Origin: CAZLYK01 sp964563495
GTDB taxonomy: Bacteria > Acidobacteriota > Blastocatellia > RBC074
NCBI GenBank assembly: GCA_964563495.1
Contig: CAZLYK010000128.1
Coordinates: 1-16,390 of the forward strand
DNA: 16,390 nt
Direction of reading: 5' to 3'
Shown here: positions 7,153 through 14,872 of the stretch, in pieces
Layout of the letters: every line of letters starts with the position of its first letter
Numbering within the stretch: the stretch's first letter is position 1
Notes under the pieces: model-generated
The model's database searches: none
Told to the model about the DNA's origin: nothing
Seen by the model: the letters and a program-made list of their open reading frames with translations, nothing else
Program-made: the position numbers and the translations under genes

Positions 7153-7185
7153 AGATCCCCGCCGCAAGCGGCGGGGATCTTTATT
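7148..7185. terminator. Terminator hairpin after the membrane protein gene, second copy of the 4357 hairpin
   Basis: Arms at 7148-7164 and 7169-7185 pair perfectly over 17 bp around a CAAG loop. The outer 17-18 bases of each arm are the same as in the hairpin at 4357-4397; only the loop differs. The gene's stop (TAA, 7150-7152) lies in the left arm, and the last Glu codon straddles its edge, as in maf. A TTTATT run closes the right arm. It should terminate transcription before priA. Confidence 0.85.
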
Positions 7186-7228
7186 CGACGACTTGACTAG
7201 CCTCTCCGGCTTGCCTAAGCTCGTTTTG

Positions 7229-9706
7229 ATGTATGCCGAAGTTGCCATTCCACTCAATGTTCACCAGACGTTCACCTATCGTTTGCCCGGAAGTTTTGCG
7301 GCTGGGGCCAAGCCCGGGTGCCGGGTCCTGGCGCCGTTCGGCAAGCAGTTGATCACCGGGTACATCGTTGACTTGCACGAGAAGATCGAGGAGACGGGAC
7401 AGTCCGATGAACGGTTTGAGATCAAGGATATCGAGGAGCTCTTCGACACCGAGCCGCTGGTCACGGCCGAGCTCCTCGATCTGACCAGGTGGATCGCCGA
7501 TTATTACTATGCGCCGTGGGGCGAAGTGATCAAGAGCTCGCTTCCAGCCGGCATCAACTCCGAGGCCGAAGCGATCGCCTCGATCACCAGTCATGGACGC
7601 GCCGCACTGGCAGCGGTCTCGGACAAACGCTCACAGTCTTCAGCCAAATGGCAGGTCTTGTCCCTGATCGCCGAAAACGGCATGGTCGGTTCGGGTCAGA
7701 TCGTCAAACAATTCAACAAGGCCCGGACCGCGGCCGTCCTTCGCGAGTTGGAGCGATCGGGTTATGTGACGATCACGCGCCGGCTTCAATCGGCCGTGGT
7801 CAAGCCTAAGCGCCGGCAGGTCGTTCGCCTGATAGAGCGTTCGCCGATTGAGGGGAGCAAACCGCTGAATGAGCAGCAGGAGAAGGTGATCAAGCTGCTC
7901 TTCGAGTCACCGGAACCTGTCGCTTATGCGCAACTCGCCGAGATGGCAGGAGTCAGTTCCTCGGTTATCCGGACGCTGGAAAAACGCGGTTATGTCGAGG
8001 TCTTGACGCGCGAGGTGCGCCGCGACCCCTTGGCCCATCTCAAGGCGCAGCGCAATCAAGGGGGCCCGCCGGCCGGCGAGCTCCTGCTCACGCCAAGGCA
8101 GCAGGTGGCGCTCGACCAGATCACTGCGAAGCTCGATCAGGGCGAATACGCGGCTTTTCTCCTGCACGGAGTGACCGGAAGCGGCAAGACCGAAGTCTAT
8201 ATGCGAGCCATGAGGACAACGCTCGAGCAGGGCAAGACCGCACTCATGCTCGTCCCGGAGATCTCGCTCACCCCCATGTTCGCGCGCCGGCTGCGCGCCC
8301 ATTTCGGCGATGCCGTGGCGATCCTGCATTCGTCGCTTTCCGATGGCGAGCGTCTGGATGAGTGGAATCGCATCCGCAGCGGAGAGGCGCGCGTCTGCAT
8401 CGGCGCGCGTTCGGCGGTCTTCGCTCCGCTCGAGAAGATTGGCCTGATCGTTGTCGACGAAGAACACGAATCGTCCTACAAGCAGGAAGAATCGACGCGG
8501 TATCACGGGCGGGATACGGCGATCATGAGAGCCAACCGCGCCCAGGCCGTGGTCATCCTCGGCAGCGCGACGCCATCGATGGAATCTTTCCATAATGCCC
8601 AGACCGGCAAGTACCATTACATCAAGATGGATGAGCGGATCGGCGGTCGCGCGCTGGCGGACGTCGAGGTGGTCGATATGCGCGAGGTCTTCACCCGCCA
8701 CGGCAAGCAACAGGTATTCTCCGATGAGATGAAGATCGCAATCAGAGAGAATTTCGAACGCAGCGAGCAGACGCTGGTGCTGCTCAATCGCCGCGGCTAT
8801 TCCTCATTCACGCTCTGCCGCAGCTGCGGTCACACTTCACGCTGCCCCAACTGTGATGTGACGCTGACTTTTCATAAAAGCGAGGGCCGCCTGATCTGCC
8901 ATTACTGCAATTATCAGGAGCGCGTGCCGCGGACCTGCCCCGATTGCGAGGGGCCTTATCTCTATTATGTCGGCGAGGGGACCGAGCAGATCGAAACGCT
9001 GCTCAAAGAGATGTACCCGCAGCTGCGGATCTCGCGCCTGGATCGCGACACGACCCGGCGCCGCGGCGCGTTCGAGAAATTGCTCAACGAATTCGCCGGC
9101 GGCTCGATCGACCTCATGGTCGGCACTCAGATGATCGCCAAGGGGCACGATTTTCATAACGTCACTCTGGTTTGCGTCATTTCGGTCGATGCGGGATTGG
9201 CTATGCCCGACTTCCGCTCTGCCGAACGCACGTTTCAGCTGCTGACCCAGGTCTCCGGTCGCGCCGGCCGCGGCGAAAAGGCCGGCCGGGTCATCATTCA
9301 GAGTTATCACCCGGAACATTATGCGCTTCAGTTCGCGCGCGAGCAGAACTATGAGAAGTTTTATCAACACGAGATTCATTACCGCAGCGAAATGCACTAT
9401 CCGCCTTTCGTCGCCCTGATCAACGCCCTGGTCAAACACAGCGATTTCGCCAAAGCCGCCTCGATGGCTTCGGATCTGGCGAAATTGATCAGAGATGCCG
9501 ACGCCGAGAAGGTCCTCCGCGTACTCGGACCGGCGCCGGCGCCGATCGCCAGACTCAAAGGCGAGCACCGTCTACAGGTCCTGATCAAGACGCGTTATCG
9601 ACGCCAGGCGCGTGAATCGCTCGACGCCGCTATGGCGAGCCTCAAAGAATCCGGGCATGACCTGAAGATGGTCACCATCGAAGTCGACCCGGTCAGTTTG
9701 ATGTAA
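7229..9706 (+). CDS. priA: Primosomal protein N' (PriA), replication restart helicase
   Basis: PriA recognises stalled or collapsed forks and reloads the replicative helicase through the primosome. The 825-residue protein begins with the 3'-DNA-end binding domain (about 1-105; AEVAIPLNVHQTFTY). Two winged-helix-like segments follow (about 140-186 and 214-260); longer PriA proteins commonly have such a region. The superfamily 2 helicase core has Walker A GVTGSGKT (314-321), DEEH (410-413) and GSATPS (445-450). The eight cysteines of the two zinc sites are at 530, 533, 539, 542, 557, 560, 570 and 573. GTQMIAKGHDF (632-642) and QVSGRAGRG (674-682) complete the helicase motifs. I chose the ATG at 7229. 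The in-frame TTG at 7193 has no ribosome site and adds 12 non-family residues. It lies alone between a terminator and a repeat, with no clear promoter seen. Confidence 0.96.
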   Translation: MYAEVAIPLNVHQTFTYRLPGSFAAGAKPGCRVLAPFGKQLITGYIVDLHEKIEETGQSDERFEIKDIEELFDTEPLVTAELLDLTRWIADYYYAPWGEVIKSSLPAGINSEAEAIASITSHGRAALAAVSDKRSQSSAKWQVLSLIAENGMVGSGQIVKQFNKARTAAVLRELERSGYVTITRRLQSAVVKPKRRQVVRLIERSPIEGSKPLNEQQEKVIKLLFESPEPVAYAQLAEMAGVSSSVIRTLEKRGYVEVLTREVRRDPLAHLKAQRNQGGPPAGELLLTPRQQVALDQITAKLDQGEYAAFLLHGVTGSGKTEVYMRAMRTTLEQGKTALMLVPEISLTPMFARRLRAHFGDAVAILHSSLSDGERLDEWNRIRSGEARVCIGARSAVFAPLEKIGLIVVDEEHESSYKQEESTRYHGRDTAIMRANRAQAVVILGSATPSMESFHNAQTGKYHYIKMDERIGGRALADVEVVDMREVFTRHGKQQVFSDEMKIAIRENFERSEQTLVLLNRRGYSSFTLCRSCGHTSRCPNCDVTLTFHKSEGRLICHYCNYQERVPRTCPDCEGPYLYYVGEGTEQIETLLKEMYPQLRISRLDRDTTRRRGAFEKLLNEFAGGSIDLMVGTQMIAKGHDFHNVTLVCVISVDAGLAMPDFRSAERTFQLLTQVSGRAGRGEKAGRVIIQSYHPEHYALQFAREQNYEKFYQHEIHYRSEMHYPPFVALINALVKHSDFAKAASMASDLAKLIRDADAEKVLRVLGPAPAPIARLKGEHRLQVLIKTRYRRQARESLDAAMASLKESGHDLKMVTIEVDPVSLM

Positions 9707-9712
9707 CCGGAA

Positions 9713-9763
9713 AAATAGACAGGATTGACAGGATTATTGCGGGATTAGACAAGATTCGCTTGT
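9713..9763 (+). repeat. AATAGACAGG-family repeat with a decayed right arm
   Basis: The left arm is well preserved: AAATAGACAGGATTGACAGG, then a middle ending in GGATTAGACAAG. The tip still forms a 5-bp hairpin, ACAAG (9749-9753) with CTTGT (9759-9763) around ATTCG. Beyond this the right arm has diverged into AT-rich sequence. It lies seven bases after the priA stop codon, so it may serve as a 3' element for priA. Confidence 0.75.
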
Positions 9764-9768
9764 ATAAT
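9763..9768 (+). promoter_or_regulatory. Perfect -10 box (TATAAT) upstream of the Tat-exported TIM-barrel gene
   Basis: TATAAT lies about 55 bases before the ATG at 9824. No good -35 is found at 16-18 bases; the nearest TTGACA, inside the repeat at 9725-9730, is 32 bases upstream and too distant. A promoter here is plausible but would be weak or need an activator or another sigma factor. Confidence 0.4.
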
Positions 9769-9823
9769 ATTTGGCGTAAATAAGTAAATTCAAAACCCGT
9801 GTCTTTCAACTGGAGGTCCGTCG

Positions 9824-10675
9824 ATGATCGATCGCAGAAGATTTCTCAATACCGCTTCGCGGGGCGCTCTGGGCGCTTTCGCGGTTTCACAAATCACTTC
9901 AATTGAATCTCTGGCTGCGGCCAGACTCGGCAAGATCGGCGTTCAGCTCTACACCGTCCGCACGGAGATGGGCAAAGACTTCGATGGCTCGCTCAAGCAG
10001 ATTGCCGAGATCGGTTACAAGCAGGTAGAATTTGCCGGCTATTACAACCGCACGCCGCAGCAGGTCAGGTCGTTGCTCGGTCAATTGGGGCTGGAATCCC
10101 CTTCGGCCCACGTCCCGATCAAAGCCCTGCGCGAAGACCTGGCCGGAGCGATCGAGGCCGCCAAAGTGATCGGGCATCGCTACCTGATCTGCCCTTATCT
10201 GGACGCGAGTGAGCGTAAATCGCTCGACCAGTACCATCAGCACGCAGAGCTCTTCAACAAAGCCGGTCAAGCCTGCCAAAAAGCCGGCATCCAATTCGGC
10301 TATCATAACCACGATTTCGAATTCATCCCGACCGACGGGAAGATGCCCTTCGACCTGCTCCTGGCTGAGACGGATCCGAAGCTGGTCAAGATCGAGCTCG
10401 ATCTTTATTGGATCAAAAAGGCCAAACAAGATCCGATCGCCTATCTCAAAAAGCACCCGGGTCGCTTCGCCGCTTTTCACGTCAAGGATATGGACGCGAC
10501 GCCGAAGGGGTTCTTCACGGAAGTCGGCCGCGGAGTCATCGATTTCAAAGAGATCTTCGCTCAGGGCAAAAAATCCGGGGTCGACCTCTACATCGTCGAA
10601 CAGGATCAATGCCCCGGCTCGCCGTTCGATAGCCTCAAGCTCAGTTTTGACTATCTGAAAGGGCTCGAGTTTTAA
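9824..10675 (+). CDS. Tat-exported sugar phosphate isomerase/epimerase-like TIM-barrel protein
   Basis: This 283-residue protein starts at an ATG with TGGAGG at 9811-9816. The N-terminus has a twin-arginine signal (DRRRFLN at 3-9, then the hydrophobic segment GALGAFAVSQI), so export of a folded, cofactor-bearing protein is likely. The mature part matches the xylose-isomerase-like / AP endonuclease family 2 barrel: KQVEFAGYY (66-74), YHNHDFEF (160-167), ELDLYW (191-196), FHVKDMD (218-224), EVGRGVIDF (233-241) and IVEQDQ (257-262). The conserved Glu, His and Asp residues would bind a divalent metal. Such proteins isomerise or epimerise sugars or inositols, or act on related carbohydrate derivatives; the substrate cannot be read from sequence. 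Many exported relatives occur in carbohydrate-degrading soil bacteria. The TPR gene follows within a few bases, so the two are probably co-transcribed. Confidence 0.88.
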   Translation: MIDRRRFLNTASRGALGAFAVSQITSIESLAAARLGKIGVQLYTVRTEMGKDFDGSLKQIAEIGYKQVEFAGYYNRTPQQVRSLLGQLGLESPSAHVPIKALREDLAGAIEAAKVIGHRYLICPYLDASERKSLDQYHQHAELFNKAGQACQKAGIQFGYHNHDFEFIPTDGKMPFDLLLAETDPKLVKIELDLYWIKKAKQDPIAYLKKHPGRFAAFHVKDMDATPKGFFTEVGRGVIDFKEIFAQGKKSGVDLYIVEQDQCPGSPFDSLKLSFDYLKGLEF

Positions 10676-10678
10676 GTA

Positions 10679-13306
10679 ATGGGCAGAGCAAGGGAGAAAA
10701 TAGACAGGATTAACAGGATTTTAACGGGATTAAACAGGATGTTTAATCCCGTTGCAGTCATGCTCTGCATGGTCTGTTTTGCTCCTCAGGTCTTTGCGCA
10801 GAACGAGGCGCAAAACCCGGCTCCGGGAACGCTTGGAAGCGCGCTTGCGATCGAGGACCCGACCGCCCGCATCGCCGCACTCCAGAAATTTATCAGGACC
10901 AACAATCTGACCGATCAGGCGCAGACCGCGCGTGAAGCCATCGTCGCCAGTTGGGCCCAACTGGCCGAAGTTCAGTTGGGTGAAAACAATATCGAAAAAG
11001 CGGCGGCCGAGTTTCGCAAAGCCATCCTCGCGCTGCCTGACAAAATAACCGATCGTTTTTTTGAAGAGACGGTGATTCGGATTCCGATGGCCGCCTCGGT
11101 TCGAGGCTATCGCAATGAAGCGATCGTGCTCGCCCGCCAGCTCGAGAAGCGTTTTGCCAGGGAGCCGGTGCGGTTGGTCGCCATCGGAGAGTTTTTTCTG
11201 AACAACGAAACGCCGAGCGACGCCATTCGCGCGATTGAAGCGGCGATCAAGCTGGGAGCCGATGAGGCGCGCTTCCACCGCGTTTTGGGTGCGGCGTATC
11301 GCATGGGGCTGCGGCTGGATGATGCGGTGGCCGAATACCAGCAGGCCACCAAGATCGACCCGAATGAGAAGCGCGCATATTACGAGCTGGCCAATATGTA
11401 CCGCGCACACGGCGCATACGAGGACGCGGTCAAGCTCTATCGCCGGCAGGTCGAGATTGATCCGAAACACATGCCTTCATTCAAAGGATTGGCTCTCTCC
11501 TATCTGGCGCAGGGCAACGAATCGGAATCGGCCGCGGCTCTGAACCAGGTCCGTGATCTGCGCGGCGCGTCGGATGAGATTACGAACGATATCTACCTGC
11601 AAACCCAGATGGCCTTTTACTACCTGGCGCAGCGGAAATGGCAACCCGCACGCCAGGCGGCGGAAGCGGCGTTAATCGTCGAGCCTCGCTACGCCTGGGC
11701 GCGGATTGCCGCGGCGGAGGTCGATCTGGCTGAAAACAAATTCTTCGATGCCGAGCGCAACCTGATCGCCGCGCTCAGATACGCAAATTTCCCGACGCTC
11801 TATTTCACGCTCGGCAAAGTCTATCTGGCTGCCGAAGACTTCGACGGGGCGCTCGAGCAGTTCGCCAAAGCCTTCAGCTTCTCGCCGCAAAAAGGCTTCA
11901 CCACCAAACTCGGCGGGGTTCTCGATCTTCAGGCGGACAACCTCAAAGAGCTTCTCCTGCGCGAGCACCAGGCGGCGCTTTTCCTGGCCGAGCCGCCGAC
12001 CGACGATGAGCAGTTCAAGATAGCCGAATCGCTGGTCCGCTTCGACCTCATTCTGCGCGCCGTCAAATCCGCGACGGCCAGGCGGGCGGCCAGAGGCGAG
12101 TCAAAGACCGAAGACGCAGCGAACAAACAGATCGAGGACCTCAAACAGGCGGCCATAGATTTCACCGAAGCGGAAAAGACCCGGCGATCGTTTCGCGCTT
12201 TGCATATCGCTCAGAAGCTGGCGCAGGCCGGTGTCGCGTCCGGTACCGCAGTAGAGCTTGCCGATCTGGCTCTCGGGTTGGCTGAAATCGCCACCGAGCT
12301 CGACGGTTCTGTTCGCGACTATCCAAACTTTGATCGCGACGGACGCCTGAGAATCTTTCGCGGGCGGGCGTACGACTCGAAAGGATGGGCTCTCTTCAAA
12401 TCCGGGCAGAATCAGGAATCGATACTCGCGCTGACCGAAGCGGTGCGGGCTTATGGGCCGTTACCTGAAGGCAAACGCGCGCTCCGGCATCTCGCCACGG
12501 TCAAAGAAACGGTCGGCGAACTGCCCGAAGCCCTCGATCTTTACATAGCCGGATACGAACCGCCCGAGACACCCTCCGCCGTCGATGTCAACCGCGCCGT
12601 GATAGAGGTGCTTTATCGAAAGGTCAAAGGCTCTCTGGACGGCCTGGACCAGCGTCTAGGGCGCACGGCTGGAAGCACGGGCGCCGACGCCTCTGTCGCG
12701 CTCGCCGCAGCTTCGGCCCGGGCCAAACCTGAGACCATGCTCGAAACCCCCGCGCCGGCAAATCAGATCGTCACCGGCGAGGTCGCTCGGAAACCATCAC
12801 CGGCCGAAGAGAAGATTCACCCATTCAAATTGTCTATCCCGGCCTTTTCGTCGGGGAAGGAGCCGGGGCCTTCCCCGAGCAGCTCGCTCAAGCTCAACCA
12901 GCCTTCATCGGAGGCTCCTCCAGTTCTGCCGCGGACCGATCCGATGTTCGCCAGACCATCCGATCCAAAGCTCCACGAAATCAAAGCGCCTGAGACAAGA
13001 ACTGATCAGGCTCCTGCCGCGCCTCCCGTTGTCGAGCCTGCGCCGAAGACCCCTCTGACCTTGCCGGAGATCTCATCTGAACTGGCCGGATCGATCCAGT
13101 TGATCCAGTTTCTTGATCCGCGTGAGCTGCTTGCGCCCCGGGAATCTTTCACCATCGTCACAGAACTGGAGATGCCGCCCGCGCCGCCACAAACCGAGAC
13201 CTTCACCCGCAAGCGGCGTGTCACGCCTGAAGGAGAGGTCGTCGTGACCAGACCCCGCCAGGTCGGGCAGGCCGGCACTCGCCGTCGTCGCGTAACCAAC
13301 CAGTAA
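10679..13306 (+). CDS. Exported TPR-repeat protein with proline-rich C-terminus
   Basis: This is an 875-residue protein if translated from the ATG at 10679, or 855 from the ATG at 10739. Residues 21-41 (MFNPVAVMLCMVCFAPQVFA, then Q) look like a signal peptide core with cleavage after the Ala before QNE. The positive n-region exists only with the upstream start and is encoded by a dispersed repeat. Neither start has a good Shine-Dalgarno. Residues about 195-405 hold at least five tetratricopeptide repeats, for example AYYELANMYRAHGAYEDAVK and TLYFTLGKVYLAAEDFDGAL. A further TPR-like unit lies near 567-600. From about 660 on the protein is Pro/Ala/Ser/Lys-rich and ends with an Arg-rich tail (RKRRVTPEGEVVVTRPR). 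I infer a periplasmic or envelope scaffold for protein-protein contacts. No enzymatic domain is seen, and its partner may be the preceding exported barrel protein. Confidence 0.82.
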   Translation: MGRAREKIDRINRILTGLNRMFNPVAVMLCMVCFAPQVFAQNEAQNPAPGTLGSALAIEDPTARIAALQKFIRTNNLTDQAQTAREAIVASWAQLAEVQLGENNIEKAAAEFRKAILALPDKITDRFFEETVIRIPMAASVRGYRNEAIVLARQLEKRFAREPVRLVAIGEFFLNNETPSDAIRAIEAAIKLGADEARFHRVLGAAYRMGLRLDDAVAEYQQATKIDPNEKRAYYELANMYRAHGAYEDAVKLYRRQVEIDPKHMPSFKGLALSYLAQGNESESAAALNQVRDLRGASDEITNDIYLQTQMAFYYLAQRKWQPARQAAEAALIVEPRYAWARIAAAEVDLAENKFFDAERNLIAALRYANFPTLYFTLGKVYLAAEDFDGALEQFAKAFSFSPQKGFTTKLGGVLDLQADNLKELLLREHQAALFLAEPPTDDEQFKIAESLVRFDLILRAVKSATARRAARGESKTEDAANKQIEDLKQAAIDFTEAEKTRRSFRALHIAQKLAQAGVASGTAVELADLALGLAEIATELDGSVRDYPNFDRDGRLRIFRGRAYDSKGWALFKSGQNQESILALTEAVRAYGPLPEGKRALRHLATVKETVGELPEALDLYIAGYEPPETPSAVDVNRAVIEVLYRKVKGSLDGLDQRLGRTAGSTGADASVALAAASARAKPETMLETPAPANQIVTGEVARKPSPAEEKIHPFKLSIPAFSSGKEPGPSPSSSLKLNQPSSEAPPVLPRTDPMFARPSDPKLHEIKAPETRTDQAPAAPPVVEPAPKTPLTLPEISSELAGSIQLIQFLDPRELLAPRESFTIVTELEMPPAPPQTETFTRKRRVTPEGEVVVTRPRQVGQAGTRRRRVTNQ
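10698..10753 (+). repeat. AATAGACAGG-family repeat overlapping the start of the TPR gene
   Basis: The left arm begins AAATAGACAGGATTAACAGG. The tip is a perfect 13-bp hairpin, AACGGGATTAAAC (10723-10735) with GTTTAATCCCGTT (10741-10753), loop AGGAT. The candidate ATG at 10739 sits at the loop. Read in the frame of the TPR gene, the element is fully open and encodes KIDRINRILTGLNRMFNPV. Confidence 0.8.
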
Positions 13307-13350
13307 ATCACATCGATCCCATCTATTTTTTGCTCTGCAAAATTATCTGC

Positions 13351-13379
13351 TTGACAGTTGCACTGATCGGTATTAAATT
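13351..13379 (+). promoter_or_regulatory. Sigma70-type promoter in the TPR-galU interval
   Basis: A consensus -35 TTGACA (13351-13356) is followed after 17 bases by TAAATT (13374-13379). Transcription would start near 13386, almost 490 bases before galU and just ahead of a cluster of small inverted repeats. It may drive a non-coding RNA or a long galU leader. Confidence 0.5.
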
Positions 13380-13390
13380 CCGCAAGTCTC

Positions 13391-13460
13391 GTTGGGTTGA
13401 GGCAGGAATCCTCATTTCTACAGCGCTCAGGGTGCATCGGAAAGAGCGCAATCACCCAGT
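13391..13460 (+). ncRNA. Candidate structured RNA, three-way junction, unassigned
   Basis: GTTGGGT (13391-13397) can pair with ACCCAGT (13454-13460; five Watson-Crick pairs plus two G-U). It encloses TGAGG/CCTCA (13398-13402 / 13410-13414) and GCGCTC/GAGCGC (13423-13428 / 13444-13449). The fold begins a few bases after the predicted start of the 13351 promoter. It matches no riboswitch or ncRNA class that I recognise. Short stems like these can occur by chance, so this is only a candidate. Confidence 0.25.
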
Positions 13461-13744
13461 CAAATATAAAATAATAAGCCCCGATTGTCGTAGTGTACTT
13501 GCCTAGTGGGACTGCGTCTTCACGCAGTTGAATACCTATCTATTTTTGATTTGGGCCTCTTGCCCAAGGATTGGCCGCGCCTCGTCGCGTGGAGGGAGAT
13601 CCATTTGAATTTATCGCGATCAGATACAGTTATTATGAATTTTACCAGCTCTCCTACCACTCTACACCTCAAAACAAGCGGCTGCCAGTGCAGCTCCCCT
13701 CATTAAATTTGTCACCACCCTGACCCACCCCACCACAGACACAC

Positions 13745-13775
13745 CCTCCCCCCTGAGCTCAACTCAGGGGGGAGG
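13745..13775. repeat. Perfect 13-bp GC-rich hairpin upstream of galU
   Basis: CCTCCCCCCTGAG (13745-13757) pairs exactly with CTCAGGGGGGAGG (13763-13775) around CTCAA. No U-tract follows on either strand. It could terminate the transcript from the 13351 promoter or be a short palindromic repeat. It is unlike the other hairpins in the window. Confidence 0.55.
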
Positions 13776-13806
13776 CCCTCACACTTTACTCAACGAAAAG
13801 TCAAAC

Positions 13807-13836
13807 TTGAGATCTTGCCCGGGCGGGTGATATCGT
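13807..13836 (+). promoter_or_regulatory. Probable galU promoter
   Basis: TTGAGA (13807-13812) and TATCGT (13831-13836) are separated by 18 bases. The start would be near 13843, giving a leader of about 32 bases that includes GGAGA at 13862-13866, eight bases before the ATG. Confidence 0.45.
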
Positions 13837-13874
13837 GTCTTCCGATCTATCTTTGAAGAATGGAGAATCGATAG

Positions 13875-14872
13875 ATGAAGGTCGAAACTGGAGTGATCGC
13901 CGCGGCCGGTTCAGGGACACGCATGCTTCCGGTGACGCTTGGCTATCCGAAAGAGCTCTTGCCGATCATTAATAAGCCCGCCATTCATTTGATCATCGAA
14001 GAGTACATCGCCGCCGGAATCAAGAAGATCATCATCGTCACCGGTGAAAATCCCACCCCGTTGCACCGCCAGTACAAACTGACCGATCTGCCGCCGCGCG
14101 GAAAATACAAGGCCCTCGATGATTTCGTGGATCAGCTGACCGGCGTCGAAATCATCTTCGAGCCGCAGGCTGGGCCTTACGGCAACGGCACGCCATTGCT
14201 CGTCGCCCGTCCGCATATTCCCGCCGGCGAGGGTTTTATCTACGCGTATGGCGACGATATCTTGAAGACGGGGACTTCCTTCGCCAGGCAGTTGATCGAT
14301 ACCCATCAGCGCACCGGCGCGCTGGTCGTCGGAACGCAGGAGGTCGGCTGGGAAGATGTCGTCCTTTACGGCATCGTCGAGTTTAAGCCCGGGACCGAGC
14401 GTGAGATGGCCGACGTCATCGAAAAACCGGCGCGCGGAGAGGCGAAATCGAATCTGGCGATGTTCGGGAGGTTTCTGCTCTCGACCGATGTGATTCAGAT
14501 TTTGAGCGAGATCCCCTTGGGTAAAGCCAATGAGTTATGGCTGACCGACTCAGTCCGCGAATTCGTCCGCCGCGGCGGCCGCGTAGTCACGCAGCCGGTG
14601 ATCGATGGTCAATGGCTGACGATTGGCGACCCGATCAATTACCTCAAGACGCTGATCGAATACGCGCTCGATGACCCGGAGATCCGCACAGCGCTCGGAC
14701 CTNNNNNNNNNNNNNNNNNNNNNNNNNNNNNNNNNNNNNNNNNNNNNNNNNNNNNNNNNNNNNNNNNNNNNNNNNNNNNNNNNNNNNNNNNNNNNNNNNN
14801 NNGACGCTGATCGAATACGCGCTCGATGACCCGGAGATCCGCACAGCGCTCGGACCTTACTTGAAGAAATAG
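13875..14872 (+). CDS. galU: UTP-glucose-1-phosphate uridylyltransferase, interrupted by an assembly gap
   Basis: GalU makes UDP-glucose from UTP and glucose-1-phosphate, supplying cell-envelope glycans and other glucosyl transfers. The nucleotide-binding loop AAGSGTRMLP (10-19), PKELLP (25-30) and INKPAIHLIIEEYIAAGIKK (32-51) are GalU-like. EPQAGPYGNGTP (96-107) is a variant of the usual Q-x-x-P-x-G-x-G-H-A loop. YAYGDD (123-128) and a later VIEKPA (probable UTP/sugar contact) complete the fold. A 100-N gap at 14703-14802 breaks the gene, and the raw frame does not continue across it. The 55 bases before and after the gap are identical. Joining them gives ...RTALGPYLKK and a TAG stop (14870-14872), a complete 280-residue protein of normal length. 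A related sugar-nucleotide transferase is possible but less likely. The TAG is supplied by the palindrome downstream. Confidence 0.85.
14648..14857 (+). other. Assembly gap of 100 Ns flanked by 55-bp identical ends
   Basis: Bases 14648-14702 and 14803-14857 are the same 55-base sequence from the 3' end of galU, separated by exactly 100 Ns (14703-14802). This is the signature of two contigs sharing a k-mer-length overlap that were joined by a fixed-size scaffold gap. The duplication and the Ns are probably artefacts. Confidence 0.9.

Larger units (their letters stand above)
13307..13874. other. 568-base gene-poor interval with promoter and small hairpins
   Basis: No convincing protein gene lies between the TPR gene and galU. 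The interval holds a good promoter (13351-13379), a possible three-way-junction RNA just after it (13391-13460) and two further hairpins: ACTGCGT/ACGCAGT at 13511-13528 with loop CTTC, and TTGGGC/GCCCAA at 13551-13567. A C-rich tract then leads to a strong palindrome (13745-13775), followed by the galU promoter. A 66-codon frame at 13506-13706 starts at a GTG without ribosome site and looks non-coding. The pattern suits a small non-coding transcript or decayed mobile DNA. Confidence 0.5.

Noticed and set aside
7193..7228. TTG start for PriA at 7193
   Set aside because: No ribosome site, only a few bases from the terminator hairpin, and the PriA family sequence starts at MYAEVAIPL from 7229.
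13506..13706. 66-codon open frame in the TPR-galU interval
   Set aside because: GTG start without Shine-Dalgarno, no recognisable domain, and overlap with several hairpins; likely chance.
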